A stretch of DNA of 64,000 nucleotides. Source: Aliishimia ponticola (GTDB taxonomy: Bacteria; Pseudomonadota; Alphaproteobacteria; Rhodobacterales; Rhodobacteraceae). The stretch spans positions 186,001-250,000 of the forward strand of contig NZ_SRKY01000003.1 of NCBI RefSeq assembly GCF_004803475.1, in the 5' to 3' direction. Shown one piece after another: positions 52,350-60,633 of this stretch. The notes under the pieces are model-generated. The model made no database searches. It saw only the letters and a program-made list of their open reading frames with translations, and was not told where the DNA came from. Numbering within the stretch: position 1 is the first letter of the stretch; the number at the start of each line of letters is the position of its first letter. The position numbers were made by a program, and so were the translations under genes.

Positions 52350-53082
52350 TTAGCGGGTCGCCACGCGCCTCCAATCCTTGAGCCTGCCGAACATGATCTC
52401 GATCCGATTGCGGCGTTTGTATCGGCGCTTGTCGTATTTCACCGGTGTCTTCCGCTGCTTTCGACCGGGGATACAGGCGCGTATCCCTTTGTCTTGCAAC
52501 GCTTCCCTGAACCAGTCGGCATCATAGCCGCGATCCCCAAGCAACCAATCCACGTCCGGCAAGCTGCTCAGCAACGCCCGCGCGCCGATGTAGTCGCTAA
52601 CCTGTCCTGCGGTCACGAACAGGTTCAGTGGGCGTCCCTTGCTGTTGCAGATGGCGTGCAGCTTGGTGTTCATGCCGCCTTTGGTGCGTCCGATCAGGCG
52701 TCCACACCCCCCTTTTTCACGCCCATGCTGGTCGCTGTCCGGTGGGCCTTGAGATAGGTTGCGTCCACCGCCCGGCAGGGCATCACGCAGTGATGTCCCG
52801 AGAGGGGATCAAGACGGTCTTCTGTTCGCCATGCTCAGCGGCCAGACCCGCCATCATCCGGGCGAAGACGCCCTTGTCGCTCCAACGCTTCCAGCGATTG
52901 TAGAGCGTCTTGTGTGGCCCATAGGCAGCGGGGGCATCGCGCCATCGTAAGCCATTGCGGTTGATGAAGATAATCCCGCTCAACACACGCCGGTCATCCA
53001 CGCGTGGCTTGCCGTGGGACTTTGGAAAGAAGGGGGCAAGACGCGCCATCTGCGCATCCGTCAGCCAGAAAAGATCAGACAT
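52350..53082 (-). pseudogene. Frameshifted IS5/IS427-type transposase
   Basis: The N-terminal part runs from the ATG at 53082 (MSDLFWLTDAQMARLAPFFP) to a TGA at 52783. The C-terminal part continues in another frame, ending at 52350 with MNTKLHAICNSKG and RNRIEIMFGRLKDWRRVATR, the DDE catalytic region. Two breaks are needed: a palindromic insertion of about 38 bp near 52778-52799, and an apparent missing G in an A5G6 run at about 52714-52724. IS427 elements can use programmed frameshifting at such runs, so the second break may be functional, but the first is not explained this way. Confidence 0.8.
52778..52799. repeat. Small palindrome inside the IS transposase
   Basis: GGG-CATCAC / GTGATG-T-CCC arms around GCA. 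It sits within an apparent 38-bp insertion that splits the transposase between its KTVLI and VDATYLKAHR parts and adds the stop codon. Confidence 0.55.
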
Positions 53083-53158
53083 GTTAACCGCTCGTTTTTC
53101 GAACCGTGAATCATGCCGCCAGCCGGAAATCAATGGGTCCTGACCCTAGGCTGCGTTG

Positions 53159-53326
53159 TTACCGGCGCTCACGGTCTTCGGGGGCAATGTCGTCGTCTTC
53201 GAGAATGCGCATCGCATCGCCTTCGATATCGGAATACTGATCCGCCTTCAGCGTCCACATGAAACCGACAAGCGCCAGAAGGCCAAGGCCAAGAGAGACC
53301 GGGATCAAGACGACCAGCACGTTCAT
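53159..53326 (-). CDS. ccoS: Cbb3-type cytochrome oxidase assembly protein CcoS
   Basis: 55 residues, MNVLVVLIPVSLGLGLLALVGFMWTLK then an acidic tail (DQYSDIEGDAMRILEDDD). One TM helix; needed for heme/Cu insertion into CcoN. It overlaps ccoI by 4 bases (ATGA), completing ccoGHIS. The stop is 12 bp from the right end of the IS, so a native terminator may have been displaced. Confidence 0.95.
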   Translation of the reverse strand: MNVLVVLIPVSLGLGLLALVGFMWTLKADQYSDIEGDAMRILEDDDIAPEDRERR

Positions 53327-55467
53327 TGGGCTCTTCCCTTTCGCATTGCGTTGGCGATGACCGTAATGGAACTGGCGGACATGGCAATGGCCGCCACCAG
53401 CGGTGTAACCCAGCCGATGGCTGCGACCGGCACGGCGATCACGTTGTAAAGCCCGGCCAGAAAGACGTTCTGCTGCATCCGCGCCAGCGCCGTGCGCGCC
53501 TCTGCCAGCACTTCGGGGATCAGCGTCACATCCCCGCCCAACAGCACCGCATCCGCCGCGCTGCGGCTTGCCTCCAGCGCCGAGGACGGCGCGATGGACG
53601 CATGGGCGCTGGCCAGTGCCGCCGTATCGTTCAGCCCGTCACCCACCATCAGCACGCGGTGACCTTCGCCGGTCAGCGCCTTGACCATGTCCACCTTGCC
53701 TTCGGGCGACACTCCATGCGCCGCCGATCCGATGCCCAGTGCCTCTGCCAAGGCCGTGACGCGCGTCGCGCTATCGCCAGAGATCAGCCGCGTCTGATAG
53801 CCCCGCGCGTGCAGCGCCGCGATCATCTCCGCCGCGCCATCCAGCGGGCGTTCGGAAAAGGTCAGCGGCTGCGCGCCTTCGGTCTGCGTCCAAAACACGG
53901 TCTGCGCCTCGGCCCCAAAGGCGCGGCCCGCACCCATGGCGACCGGCACGCCATTCAGTTGCGCGCGCACCCCGAACCCGGCCTGCTCGCTCACATTGTC
54001 CAGCGCGGCGGGTTCGACATCCGGCAGCCCCGCCACCACGGCTTGTGACAGCGGGTGGTCCGAGGCCAGCGCCAACGCCTTGAGCGTGGGTAGCATATCG
54101 GGCGTCAGCCCCACCGGATCGAAGGCAGAGCGCGTCAGCGTCCCGGTCTTGTCGAAGACGATGGTATCGACCTCTGACAAACGTTCGAGCGCGGTCGCGC
54201 TTTTGAGGATCACGCCCTTCTTGAACAAACGCGCCGTCACATTCGTCGCCACCGCAGGCACCGCAAGTCCCAGCGCGCAGGGGCACGTGATGATCAGCAC
54301 CGCCACCGCGATATTGAAGGCCAGCCGCAAATCGCCCGTGGCCCAGATCCATCCGATAAAGGCGAGTGCCGCAAGGATATGTACCCCCGGCGCATAGGTG
54401 GCGGCGGCCCGGTCAGACAGCGAACGGTACTTGCCGCGCGCGTTCTCCGCGACCTCTACCAAGGCCGCAAGGCGGCGCAGCGTGCTATCGTCGCCCACCG
54501 CCGTTGCCCGCACCTTGATCGGCCCTGTCAGCGCAATCGTCCCGGCCGTCACGACCTGCCCCGGACGCGAAGGCACCGGGTCGGCCTCGCCCGTGATAAA
54601 GCTGAGATCCAGCAGGCTGTCGCCGTCCTCAAGCACCCCGTCCACGGCAAGCCGCCCCCCGGCCTGAATGGCCAGAAGATCGCCGACCTGCACCTGCGCC
54701 AGCGGCACGTCGCGCGCGCCTTCGGGCGTTTCCACCCGCACGCGAGCCGGTTCCATCGCGGTCAGTTCTTTGGCGGCAGAGCGTGCGGCCCGCCGCATCC
54801 GGTGATCCAGATAGCGGCCGATCAGCAGGAAAAAGGTCAATGACAGCGCCGCGTCGAAATAGGCATGACGCCCGCCAAGGCTTGTTTCATAAAGCGACAT
54901 GCCCACGGTCATCGCCACGGCCAGCGCGATCGGCACGTCCATGTTCATCCGCCCGCCTCGCAAAGCCGTCCAGGCAGAGGCAAAGAACGGCTGCGCGGCA
55001 ATCACTGTCACGGGAATCGCGATCATCGCGCTGATCCAGTGGAACAGATCCCGCGTCGCTTCGGGCGCACCGGACCAGACCGCAATGGATAGCAGCATCA
55101 CGTTCATCACGGCGAAACCGGCCAGACCGATCCGCCACAGCAGCGCGCGCCCGCGCGCGTCGAAATCACTTTCCAGCAGTTCGGAGTTCAGCGGGTACGC
55201 CTCGAAACCGCGATCGGTCAGCGCGGCCAGAAGATCGGCGTCACTGACCGCGTCATCGGCATGGACCACCACCCGCTTGAGCGAGAAATTGACCCGCGCA
55301 TTGCTGACCCCCTGAAGGCCCGCAAGGGTCTGTTCGACGCCGCGGATGCAGCCGGCACAGTGAATGGCCGGCAAGGAAAACACACGCTGGCTATGGGTCG
55401 CCTCGGGGCGGCCCATCTGCGCGGCAAGTTCCCCTGCCCCGCAGGCCGGACAGGCGCTGACGCTCAC
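53323..55467 (-). CDS. ccoI: Copper-transporting P1B-type ATPase CcoI
   Basis: 714 residues from a GTG at 55467 overlapping ccoH by 4 bases. N-terminal CPACG motif and heavy-metal domain (IHCAGCIRGVEQTL), eight TM helices, the CPC ion motif (ITCPCALGLAVP), phosphorylation site DKTGTLT, and MVGDGLNDTAAL hinge. It delivers Cu to the cbb3 oxidase from the cytoplasm. Part of ccoGHIS, with ccoG at 57340 as first gene. Confidence 0.96.
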   Translation of the reverse strand: MSVSACPACGAGELAAQMGRPEATHSQRVFSLPAIHCAGCIRGVEQTLAGLQGVSNARVNFSLKRVVVHADDAVSDADLLAALTDRGFEAYPLNSELLESDFDARGRALLWRIGLAGFAVMNVMLLSIAVWSGAPEATRDLFHWISAMIAIPVTVIAAQPFFASAWTALRGGRMNMDVPIALAVAMTVGMSLYETSLGGRHAYFDAALSLTFFLLIGRYLDHRMRRAARSAAKELTAMEPARVRVETPEGARDVPLAQVQVGDLLAIQAGGRLAVDGVLEDGDSLLDLSFITGEADPVPSRPGQVVTAGTIALTGPIKVRATAVGDDSTLRRLAALVEVAENARGKYRSLSDRAAATYAPGVHILAALAFIGWIWATGDLRLAFNIAVAVLIITCPCALGLAVPAVATNVTARLFKKGVILKSATALERLSEVDTIVFDKTGTLTRSAFDPVGLTPDMLPTLKALALASDHPLSQAVVAGLPDVEPAALDNVSEQAGFGVRAQLNGVPVAMGAGRAFGAEAQTVFWTQTEGAQPLTFSERPLDGAAEMIAALHARGYQTRLISGDSATRVTALAEALGIGSAAHGVSPEGKVDMVKALTGEGHRVLMVGDGLNDTAALASAHASIAPSSALEASRSAADAVLLGGDVTLIPEVLAEARTALARMQQNVFLAGLYNVIAVPVAAIGWVTPLVAAIAMSASSITVIANAMRKGRAQ

Positions 55468-55919
55468 TTGGCGACCTCGACGATGATCCGCTGCTTGAAG
55501 AGCGTACCATCCGCCGCGCGCGCCTCGACCCGGAGGTTCCAGTTGCCGGGCGCAATTTCCACCGGGGCGGCAAAGGCCGCGCCATCCCAAGCAAAGGCAG
55601 GTTCTTGATCCTGTGCAACCGTGGTGGCCCGGCCAAATACGGCCTTTTCGATCACCGGCTGTACCGGCACGCCGTCACGCAGGAAGCTCAACGTCAGCGT
55701 CTCACCCTCGACCCGTGCTGCCGCGTCCCAGCCCAGCGCCAGTTGCGCCGCGCGGTCCGCGTCAAAGCTTTGCGAGGCGACATAGGAGTTCTTGACCTCC
55801 AGCCCCGGAAAGGTGCGGACCGCCTGAAACGCCAGCGTCAGATTGACCGCGATGATGATGCCGAAGCCAACGACGAAGATCGCCAGAACGTGCCAGCCTG
55901 TGATTTGCCGAGCCATCAT
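55464..55919 (-). CDS. ccoH: Cbb3 oxidase assembly protein CcoH (FixH)
   Basis: 151 residues: N-terminal TM helix (VLAIFVVGFGIIIAVNLTLAFQA) and a periplasmic beta domain (LGWDAAARVEGETLTLSFL...WNLRVEARAADG). It stabilises CcoI/oxidase assembly. Overlaps ccoG and ccoI by 4 bases on each side. Confidence 0.94.
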   Translation of the reverse strand: MMARQITGWHVLAIFVVGFGIIIAVNLTLAFQAVRTFPGLEVKNSYVASQSFDADRAAQLALGWDAAARVEGETLTLSFLRDGVPVQPVIEKAVFGRATTVAQDQEPAFAWDGAAFAAPVEIAPGNWNLRVEARAADGTLFKQRIIVEVAK

Positions 55920-57340
55920 TGCCCCTTCCCGTTGAACGTCGTGTCCTTGTAGGCGCGGTCGCCATTGGTGGTGTCTTCGACCCAGAAGCGGAACTCCGTC
56001 CGGTCGTTCCTGGCCGGTTCGGAATTGGGCGGCGCAACCACATAGACGCGCTGCAACTGGGTGGAATCGGCGCTGACCTCAACCGTTTCGTAAGGTGTAC
56101 CCTCGACCCGGACCCGAAGCGAGGGATCACCCGCGACAGAGATGCGGAAGGGCCGTTCTTCGCCATGCTTGTTCAACAAACGGATGTCATAGGTGTTGCG
56201 GATCGACCCATCGGACAGGGTCACGAATGTGGGATTGCGCACCGGGGCCACGGTCATTTCGATATCCGGGCGGATGAACAGCGCCCACAGCAAGGCGACG
56301 CCCACAAGGCTCCAGAGGCCGGTATAAAGCACCGTCCGGGTGCGGAAGACGTGATGCCAGATCGGACGCGGCTTTTCGCCGGACCGCTCGCGCGGCTCAT
56401 CGGACAGGGCGAGATAGTCGATCAGACCACGCTCCTTGCCGATTTTGGCCATCATGTCATCGCAGGCATCGATGCACAGCGCGCAGGTGATGCATTCCAT
56501 CTGCTGGCCATCGCGGATGTCGATCCCCATCGGGCAGACATTCACGCAGGCCATGCAATCGATGCAATCGCCAAGGTTCTCTGCCCCTTCCGCCTTGCGG
56601 TGCTTGCCACGCGGCTCGCCGCGCCAGTCGCGATAGGCCACGGTCAGCGTGTCGCTATCCATCATCGCGCCCTGAATACGCGGCCACGGGCACATATAGA
56701 TGCAGACCTGTTCGCGCATGAAGCCGCCAAAGACGAAGGTCGTCGCGGTCAGGACGGCAATCGTCGTATAGGCGACCGGGTGGGCCGAGAACGTCACCAG
56801 ATCGCGCAGCAGGGTCGGCGCATCGGCGAAATAGAACACCCAAGCCCCGCCCGTCGCGACAGAGATCAGCAGCCACGCCACCCACTTCGTCACCCGCAGG
56901 CGCACCTTGCGGGCATCCCAGTCGGCCTTCCACAGGCGCACCCGCGCGTTGCGGTCGCCTTCGATCCAACGTTCCACCAGAATGAACAGGTCGGTCCACA
57001 CGGTCTGCGGACAGGTATAGCCGCACCAGACCCGGCCTAGCGCAGAGGTGAACAGGAACAGCCCCAGACCCGCCATGATTAGCAGCCCGGCCACGAAGTA
57101 GAATTCATGCGGCCAGATTTCGATCCAGAAGAAGTAGAAGCGCCGATTGGCCAGATCAATCAGAACAGCCTGATCGGGCAATTGCGGGCCGCGGTCCCAG
57201 CGAATCCACGGCGTGAGGTAGTAAATGCCCAGCGTGATTGCGAGAATCCACCACTTCATGGTCCGGAAAAAGCCGGACACACGGCGTGGAAAGATCGGTT
57301 CTCGCGGCGCGTAAAGCTGGGGAACTTCAGAATCAGACAT
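55916..57340 (-). CDS. ccoG: Cbb3 oxidase accessory protein CcoG (RdxB/FixG)
   Basis: 474 residues. About five TM helices in the N-terminal half, then two 4Fe-4S sites with CIDCMACVNVCPMGIDIRDGQ and CITCALCIDACDDMM, and a C-terminal periplasmic immunoglobulin-like domain (FRISVAGDPSLRVRVEG). It reduces Cu(II) for the cbb3 assembly path. Its start lies 53 bp after a perfect FnrL-type box (57394-57407), so low-oxygen induction is expected. Confidence 0.95.
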   Translation of the reverse strand: MSDSEVPQLYAPREPIFPRRVSGFFRTMKWWILAITLGIYYLTPWIRWDRGPQLPDQAVLIDLANRRFYFFWIEIWPHEFYFVAGLLIMAGLGLFLFTSALGRVWCGYTCPQTVWTDLFILVERWIEGDRNARVRLWKADWDARKVRLRVTKWVAWLLISVATGGAWVFYFADAPTLLRDLVTFSAHPVAYTTIAVLTATTFVFGGFMREQVCIYMCPWPRIQGAMMDSDTLTVAYRDWRGEPRGKHRKAEGAENLGDCIDCMACVNVCPMGIDIRDGQQMECITCALCIDACDDMMAKIGKERGLIDYLALSDEPRERSGEKPRPIWHHVFRTRTVLYTGLWSLVGVALLWALFIRPDIEMTVAPVRNPTFVTLSDGSIRNTYDIRLLNKHGEERPFRISVAGDPSLRVRVEGTPYETVEVSADSTQLQRVYVVAPPNSEPARNDRTEFRFWVEDTTNGDRAYKDTTFNGKGQ

Positions 57341-57393
57341 TCGCTACACTCCTGTTCGCCCGTCGGTTTTGCAGCCACGCGCCATCTGGCACC

Positions 57394-57407
57394 TTGATCT
57401 GCATCAA
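57394..57407 (-). promoter_or_regulatory. FnrL-type box upstream of ccoG
   Basis: TTGAT-CTGC-ATCAA, perfect FNR symmetry, 54 bp upstream of the ccoG start. The box covers the TGA stop of the lysR gene transcribed in the same direction (57404-57406 lies in one arm). Confidence 0.85.
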
Positions 57408-58279
57408 CTTTTTGAGCGCCCAGCCTCCGCGCGTAGCCACTTCATCAGCTTGCGCAACGGCGGGCGTAAAACTCCGGGGCGTGTCACCATGTAATAGCCC
57501 GCTTCGCTGCGCAGTTCGAAGAGACAAATCAGCCCACCCGAGGCAAGGTCGGCTTCGACCGCGATGCGTGCCGTCAGCGCGATTCCCTCCCCCGCACGGG
57601 CGCCGTCGATCGCAAGGTTTCCCGGCACCGTGACGACGCCAGTGCTGGCGCGCAGCCCGCGCGGCCCCAACCAGTCAGAACCTTCATGCGTGCCCAATTC
57701 CTGAAACCACGTGTATTCGGTCAGTTCGGTCAGATCCTCGGGCGGTGCGCCCCCGAACAGCGAAGGGGCCGCCACACCGACGATGGGCGCGCCCATCAGC
57801 AATTCGCTGTCGACACCGGACCAGTCCCCGTCACCATAACGCAGGGCCAGATCGACACCGCCGGGGGCCGGGTCCACCCGCTGCGGCGCGGCTGATATGA
57901 CAAGGTCGATCTCTGGGTATTCCGCGCGAAATCCCCCCAGACGCGGCATCAGCCAATTGGCGGCGAAGCTCGCCGTGGTGGAGATCTGCAAAGGGCGATC
58001 CGCCTCGGCGCCGGTAAGTTCCGCGACAGCCCCGGCCATCTTGCCGAACCCTTCGAGCGTTGCCGCCGCCAACGCGCGGCCCTCGGGCGTCAGCGTCATC
58101 GCGCGCCCGGACCGGTCTAGCAGCGCAAGGCCAAGGTGATCCTCCAACGCGCGCAATTGCTGGCTGATCGCCGCATGACTGACATTCAGCGCCGCGCCCG
58201 CAGCCTGCACATTCCCGGTATCCGCAAAGGCCGCGAAGGCCCGGATCGCTGCCAGCGGGGGGAGGTCTCGCCATTCCAT
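57404..58279 (-). CDS. LysR-family regulator paired with DUF1127 gene (pair 2)
   Basis: 291 residues from the ATG at 58279 (MEWRDLPPLAAIRAFAAFA). HTH about residues 8-45 (NVQAAGAALNVSHAAISQQLRALEDHLG) of the GcvA-like subgroup; effector domain from about 90. It lies inside the cco block, divergent from a DUF1127 gene. Two GTAAT-N5-ATTAC-type boxes are between them, the first 3 bp from its start. Its stop lies within the ccoG FnrL box. Longer upstream starts would pass through these boxes and lack homology. Confidence 0.9.
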   Translation of the reverse strand: MEWRDLPPLAAIRAFAAFADTGNVQAAGAALNVSHAAISQQLRALEDHLGLALLDRSGRAMTLTPEGRALAAATLEGFGKMAGAVAELTGAEADRPLQISTTASFAANWLMPRLGGFRAEYPEIDLVISAAPQRVDPAPGGVDLALRYGDGDWSGVDSELLMGAPIVGVAAPSLFGGAPPEDLTELTEYTWFQELGTHEGSDWLGPRGLRASTGVVTVPGNLAIDGARAGEGIALTARIAVEADLASGGLICLFELRSEAGYYMVTRPGVLRPPLRKLMKWLRAEAGRSKS

Positions 58280-58282
58280 CGT

Positions 58283-58297
58283 GTAATCCTGACTTAC
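58283..58297. promoter_or_regulatory. LysR box 1 of pair 2
   Basis: GTAAT-CCTGA-CTTAC, arms matching the box at 58321 with one mismatch; contains T-N11-A. It stops three bases before the lysR start codon. Confidence 0.6.
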
Positions 58298-58320
58298 ATA
58301 AGCGAAAATCCGTTTCCTTT

Positions 58321-58335
58321 GTAATTTGCCATTAC
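58321..58335. promoter_or_regulatory. LysR box 2 of pair 2
   Basis: GTAAT-TTGCC-ATTAC, perfect arms, T-N11-A pattern; it ends 39 bp before the DUF1127 start and is 38 bp from box 1. Confidence 0.65.
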
Positions 58336-58374
58336 TGAGCAAAACTGACTTCACACGCTAAAAGGAGCTTACAA

Positions 58375-58590
58375 ATGATTGGAATTCTCGCAAACAGTTT
58401 TCGCACAGCCTCGCGGCTGGATACCCCGGTTCGGGACAATCTGCGTCACATGTACGAGGTGCGCCGCGAACGCCACGCGCTGAGCAAACTGGACGATCAC
58501 CTGCTCAACGATATCGGCGTGTCGCGCGCCGATGCCGAGGACGAAGCCCAGCGCGCCTTCTGGGATGCGCCGACCTGGTTCCAACGCTGA
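58375..58590 (+). CDS. DUF1127 (YjiS-like) small protein, pair 2
   Basis: 71 residues behind AAAGGAG. C-terminal core YEVRRERHALSKLDDHLLNDIGVSRADAEDEAQRAFWD aligns closely with the core of the protein at 25941 (RQRAALRRLDADALRDIGISRAEATAEAQRPVWD); the N-terminal halves differ. It lies between the ccoNOQP and ccoGHIS operons on the opposite strand, divergent from its LysR partner. Confidence 0.88.
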   Translation: MIGILANSFRTASRLDTPVRDNLRHMYEVRRERHALSKLDDHLLNDIGVSRADAEDEAQRAFWDAPTWFQR

Positions 58591-58689
58591 CCGCGCGCCC
58601 GCAAGACGATCCAGCGCGTTCGAAAAAACGGTGTATATCCTGACAGGCTTTGCTACATGTCCTGAAGCCGCGTCCGATGGGCAGGCTAC

Positions 58690-58724
58690 AAAAAGCGGCA
58701 GGGCCCCTGAAACAGAGGCCCTGC
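58690..58724 (-). terminator. Terminator between DUF1127 gene and ccoP
   Basis: GCAGGGCC / GGCCCTGC, 8-bp stem with an 11-nt loop at 58698-58724. On the minus strand a CG pair of bases and then T5 follow (58694-58690), so it probably ends the ccoNOQP transcript; on the plus strand only TTT follows. Region 58591-58832 contains nothing else recognised. Confidence 0.65.
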
Positions 58725-58832
58725 TTTGCCCTCGACAGCCTGCGCAGGATTGCGCGAACAGGGGCGCAGGCGTCGGGGGTCTGATGGGCCGCCGGGAGGT
58801 CATCCTGCGGCCCGCGTGCACTCAGGAGGTGA

Positions 58833-59702
58833 TTACTCCCCTCCTCCCAGCTGGTGCACGTATAGCGCGACGGCTTTCACATCGGCCTCGCTCAGGCGCT
58901 GCCCCCAAGCGGGCATAACGCCGAAACGGGCATTCGTGATCGATTCAACAACCGTGTCGAGATCGCCGCCATACAGCCAGATCGCATCCGACAGCTGCGG
59001 CGCCCCTTGCGCGATGTCGCCCTCACCGGAATCGCCGTGGCAGGTTGCGCAGTTGTCCATGAACAACTCTTCACCCTGCGCGGCCAGTTGCGCATCTGTC
59101 TCGCTGCCCGAAAGCGACAGGACGTATTGCGCGGTGGCAAGGATTTCATCCCGCTCGAGGATGTCACCGAATTTCGGCATCTCGGACCAGCGGGCATCGT
59201 CGTCGGTCGCGTTGCGAATACCGTGGCGGATCGTTGCTTCGATCTCGTCCACAGCGCCGCCCCACAGCCAGTCATCGTCCAGCAGGTTGGGATAGCCTTT
59301 GGCCCCCGCCGCGCCAGACCCGTGGCATTGCGAACAGTTGCTGCGGAAGACCGCCGCACCGCCCGCCACCGCGAAATCATGGACCGGCGTGCCCGGCACG
59401 ACCTCTGTCAGGTCGGCGCTGGCCAGTTCGGCAGAGACTTCGGCATTGCGCTCTTTGAACATTTCGATATCCGCCGCGACATTGGCGCGGGTGGAAAAGC
59501 CCAGCACCCCGGCCGTCGCACTGGAAAGCAGCGGCCATGCCGGATAGGCGATCGAATAGCCAATGCCCCAGATGATGGTCAGATAGAAGGTCCAGAGCCA
59601 CCAGCGCGGCAACGGCGTGTTGAGCTCCTTGATACCGTCCCACTCGTGGCCGGTGGTATCAATGCCGGTGACATTGTCCGTTTCTTTATCGTGGTCGGCC
59701 AT
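58833..59702 (-). CDS. ccoP: Cbb3 oxidase diheme subunit CcoP
   Basis: 289 residues. N-terminal cytoplasmic/TM part (LPRWWLWTFYLTIIWGIGYSIAYPAWPLL) and two c-type hemes, CSQCHG and CATCHG, with Met axial ligands further on (including EMPKFGDI and VMPAWG). Receives electrons from cytochrome c. Its ATG overlaps the ccoQ stop by one base (TAATG). Confidence 0.96.
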   Translation of the reverse strand: MADHDKETDNVTGIDTTGHEWDGIKELNTPLPRWWLWTFYLTIIWGIGYSIAYPAWPLLSSATAGVLGFSTRANVAADIEMFKERNAEVSAELASADLTEVVPGTPVHDFAVAGGAAVFRSNCSQCHGSGAAGAKGYPNLLDDDWLWGGAVDEIEATIRHGIRNATDDDARWSEMPKFGDILERDEILATAQYVLSLSGSETDAQLAAQGEELFMDNCATCHGDSGEGDIAQGAPQLSDAIWLYGGDLDTVVESITNARFGVMPAWGQRLSEADVKAVALYVHQLGGGE

Positions 59703-59881
59703 TACTTTGCCTCCCTTTCGCTCAAAGTGTCGTTGCGAAGCGGGATCTGCGCAATCTCGTCATGTGTGCGGCGGGATCCGGGCCGGAAGGCCCAGAAAAT
59801 CGCGCCGACATAGAAGACGAACAAGGCAATCAGAACCCAGCTATCGGCCAGTTCGCGGAGCCAGGAATATGTGTCTTGCAT
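59702..59881 (-). CDS. ccoQ: Cbb3 oxidase subunit CcoQ
   Basis: 59 residues: MQDTYSWLRELADSW then one TM helix (VLIALFVFYVGAIFWAFRPG) and a charged end. Stabilises the complex. It is in the usual order N-O-Q-P, stopping on the ccoP start and starting 12 bp after ccoO. Short enough to be lost among overlapping frames. Confidence 0.94.
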   Translation of the reverse strand: MQDTYSWLRELADSWVLIALFVFYVGAIFWAFRPGSRRTHDEIAQIPLRNDTLSEREAK

Positions 59882-59893
59882 CCTCAGCCCTCC

Positions 59894-60619
59894 TTAGCGG
59901 CTTGCGTCCGGGGTGAAGGTGGAAAAATCCACCATCGTGCCCAGAACCTGTAGATAGGCCACCAGCGCGTCCATCTCTGTCAGGGCGTCCTGCCCGTCGA
60001 AGTTGGACACGACCGCGCCGGGATAACGCTCCAGCAGGCCATCGTAATCGCCGTCGGGATCGGCCTGAACCTGGAAGTCCGCATAGGCCACTTCGATCTG
60101 CGCGTCCGTATAGGGCACGCCGACGATACGGTGCGTGCGCATGACGTCGGCGATATGCTCGCCATCGATCTGCGTCCGCATCAGGAAGCCGTATTTCGGC
60201 ATGACAGATTCCGGCACCACCGATTGCGGGTCGATCAGGTGATCCACATGCCACGCATCCGAATAGCGGCCGCCCACACGGGCAAGGTCAGGCCCCGTCC
60301 GCTTGGAGCCCCATTGGAACGGGTGGTCATACATGGATTCGGCGGCAAGGCTGTAATGGCCGTAACGTTCCACCTCGTCCCGCATGGGCCGGATCATCTG
60401 GGAGTGGCACACATAGCACCCTTCCCGGACATAGATATCGCGGCCAGCCAGTTCCAGCGGGCTGTAGGGCCGCACCCCTTCGACTTCCTCGATCGTATTT
60501 TCGAGGTAGAAAAGCGGTGCGATCTCTACGATGCCACCAATCGTGACCACCAGAAGCGACGACACCAAAAGCAGTGTCGGGCTTTTTTCGAGGATCGCGT
60601 GTTTGTCGAGAATACCCAT
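59894..60619 (-). CDS. ccoO: Cbb3 oxidase monoheme subunit CcoO
   Basis: 241 residues. N-terminal TM helix ([24 protein letters not shown]) and one c-heme site CYVCHSQ near residue 70, with Met ligand in the [11 protein letters not shown] segment. Periplasmic electron-transfer subunit. 14 bp after ccoN. Confidence 0.96.
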   Translation of the reverse strand: MGILDKHAILEKSPTLLLVSSLLVVTIGGIVEIAPLFYLENTIEEVEGVRPYSPLELAGRDIYVREGCYVCHSQMIRPMRDEVERYGHYSLAAESMYDHPFQWGSKRTGPDLARVGGRYSDAWHVDHLIDPQSVVPESVMPKYGFLMRTQIDGEHIADVMRTHRIVGVPYTDAQIEVAYADFQVQADPDGDYDGLLERYPGAVVSNFDGQDALTEMDALVAYLQVLGTMVDFSTFTPDASR

Positions 60620-60633
60620 CTTCGTGATCCCCT

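Larger units (their letters stand above)
52274..53146 (-). mobile_element. IS5-family (IS427-type) insertion sequence, 873 bp
   Basis: Terminal inverted repeats GGGTCAGGACTCAT (left) and GGGTCAGGACCCAT (right, complement), 13 of 14 matching. A TA dinucleotide flanks both ends (52272-52273 and 53147-53148), the target duplication expected for this group. It sits exactly at the stop codon of the ABC ATPase and 12 bp from the end of ccoS (convergent). The transposase inside is broken, so it is probably not self-mobile; an intact copy elsewhere could move it. Confidence 0.9.
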
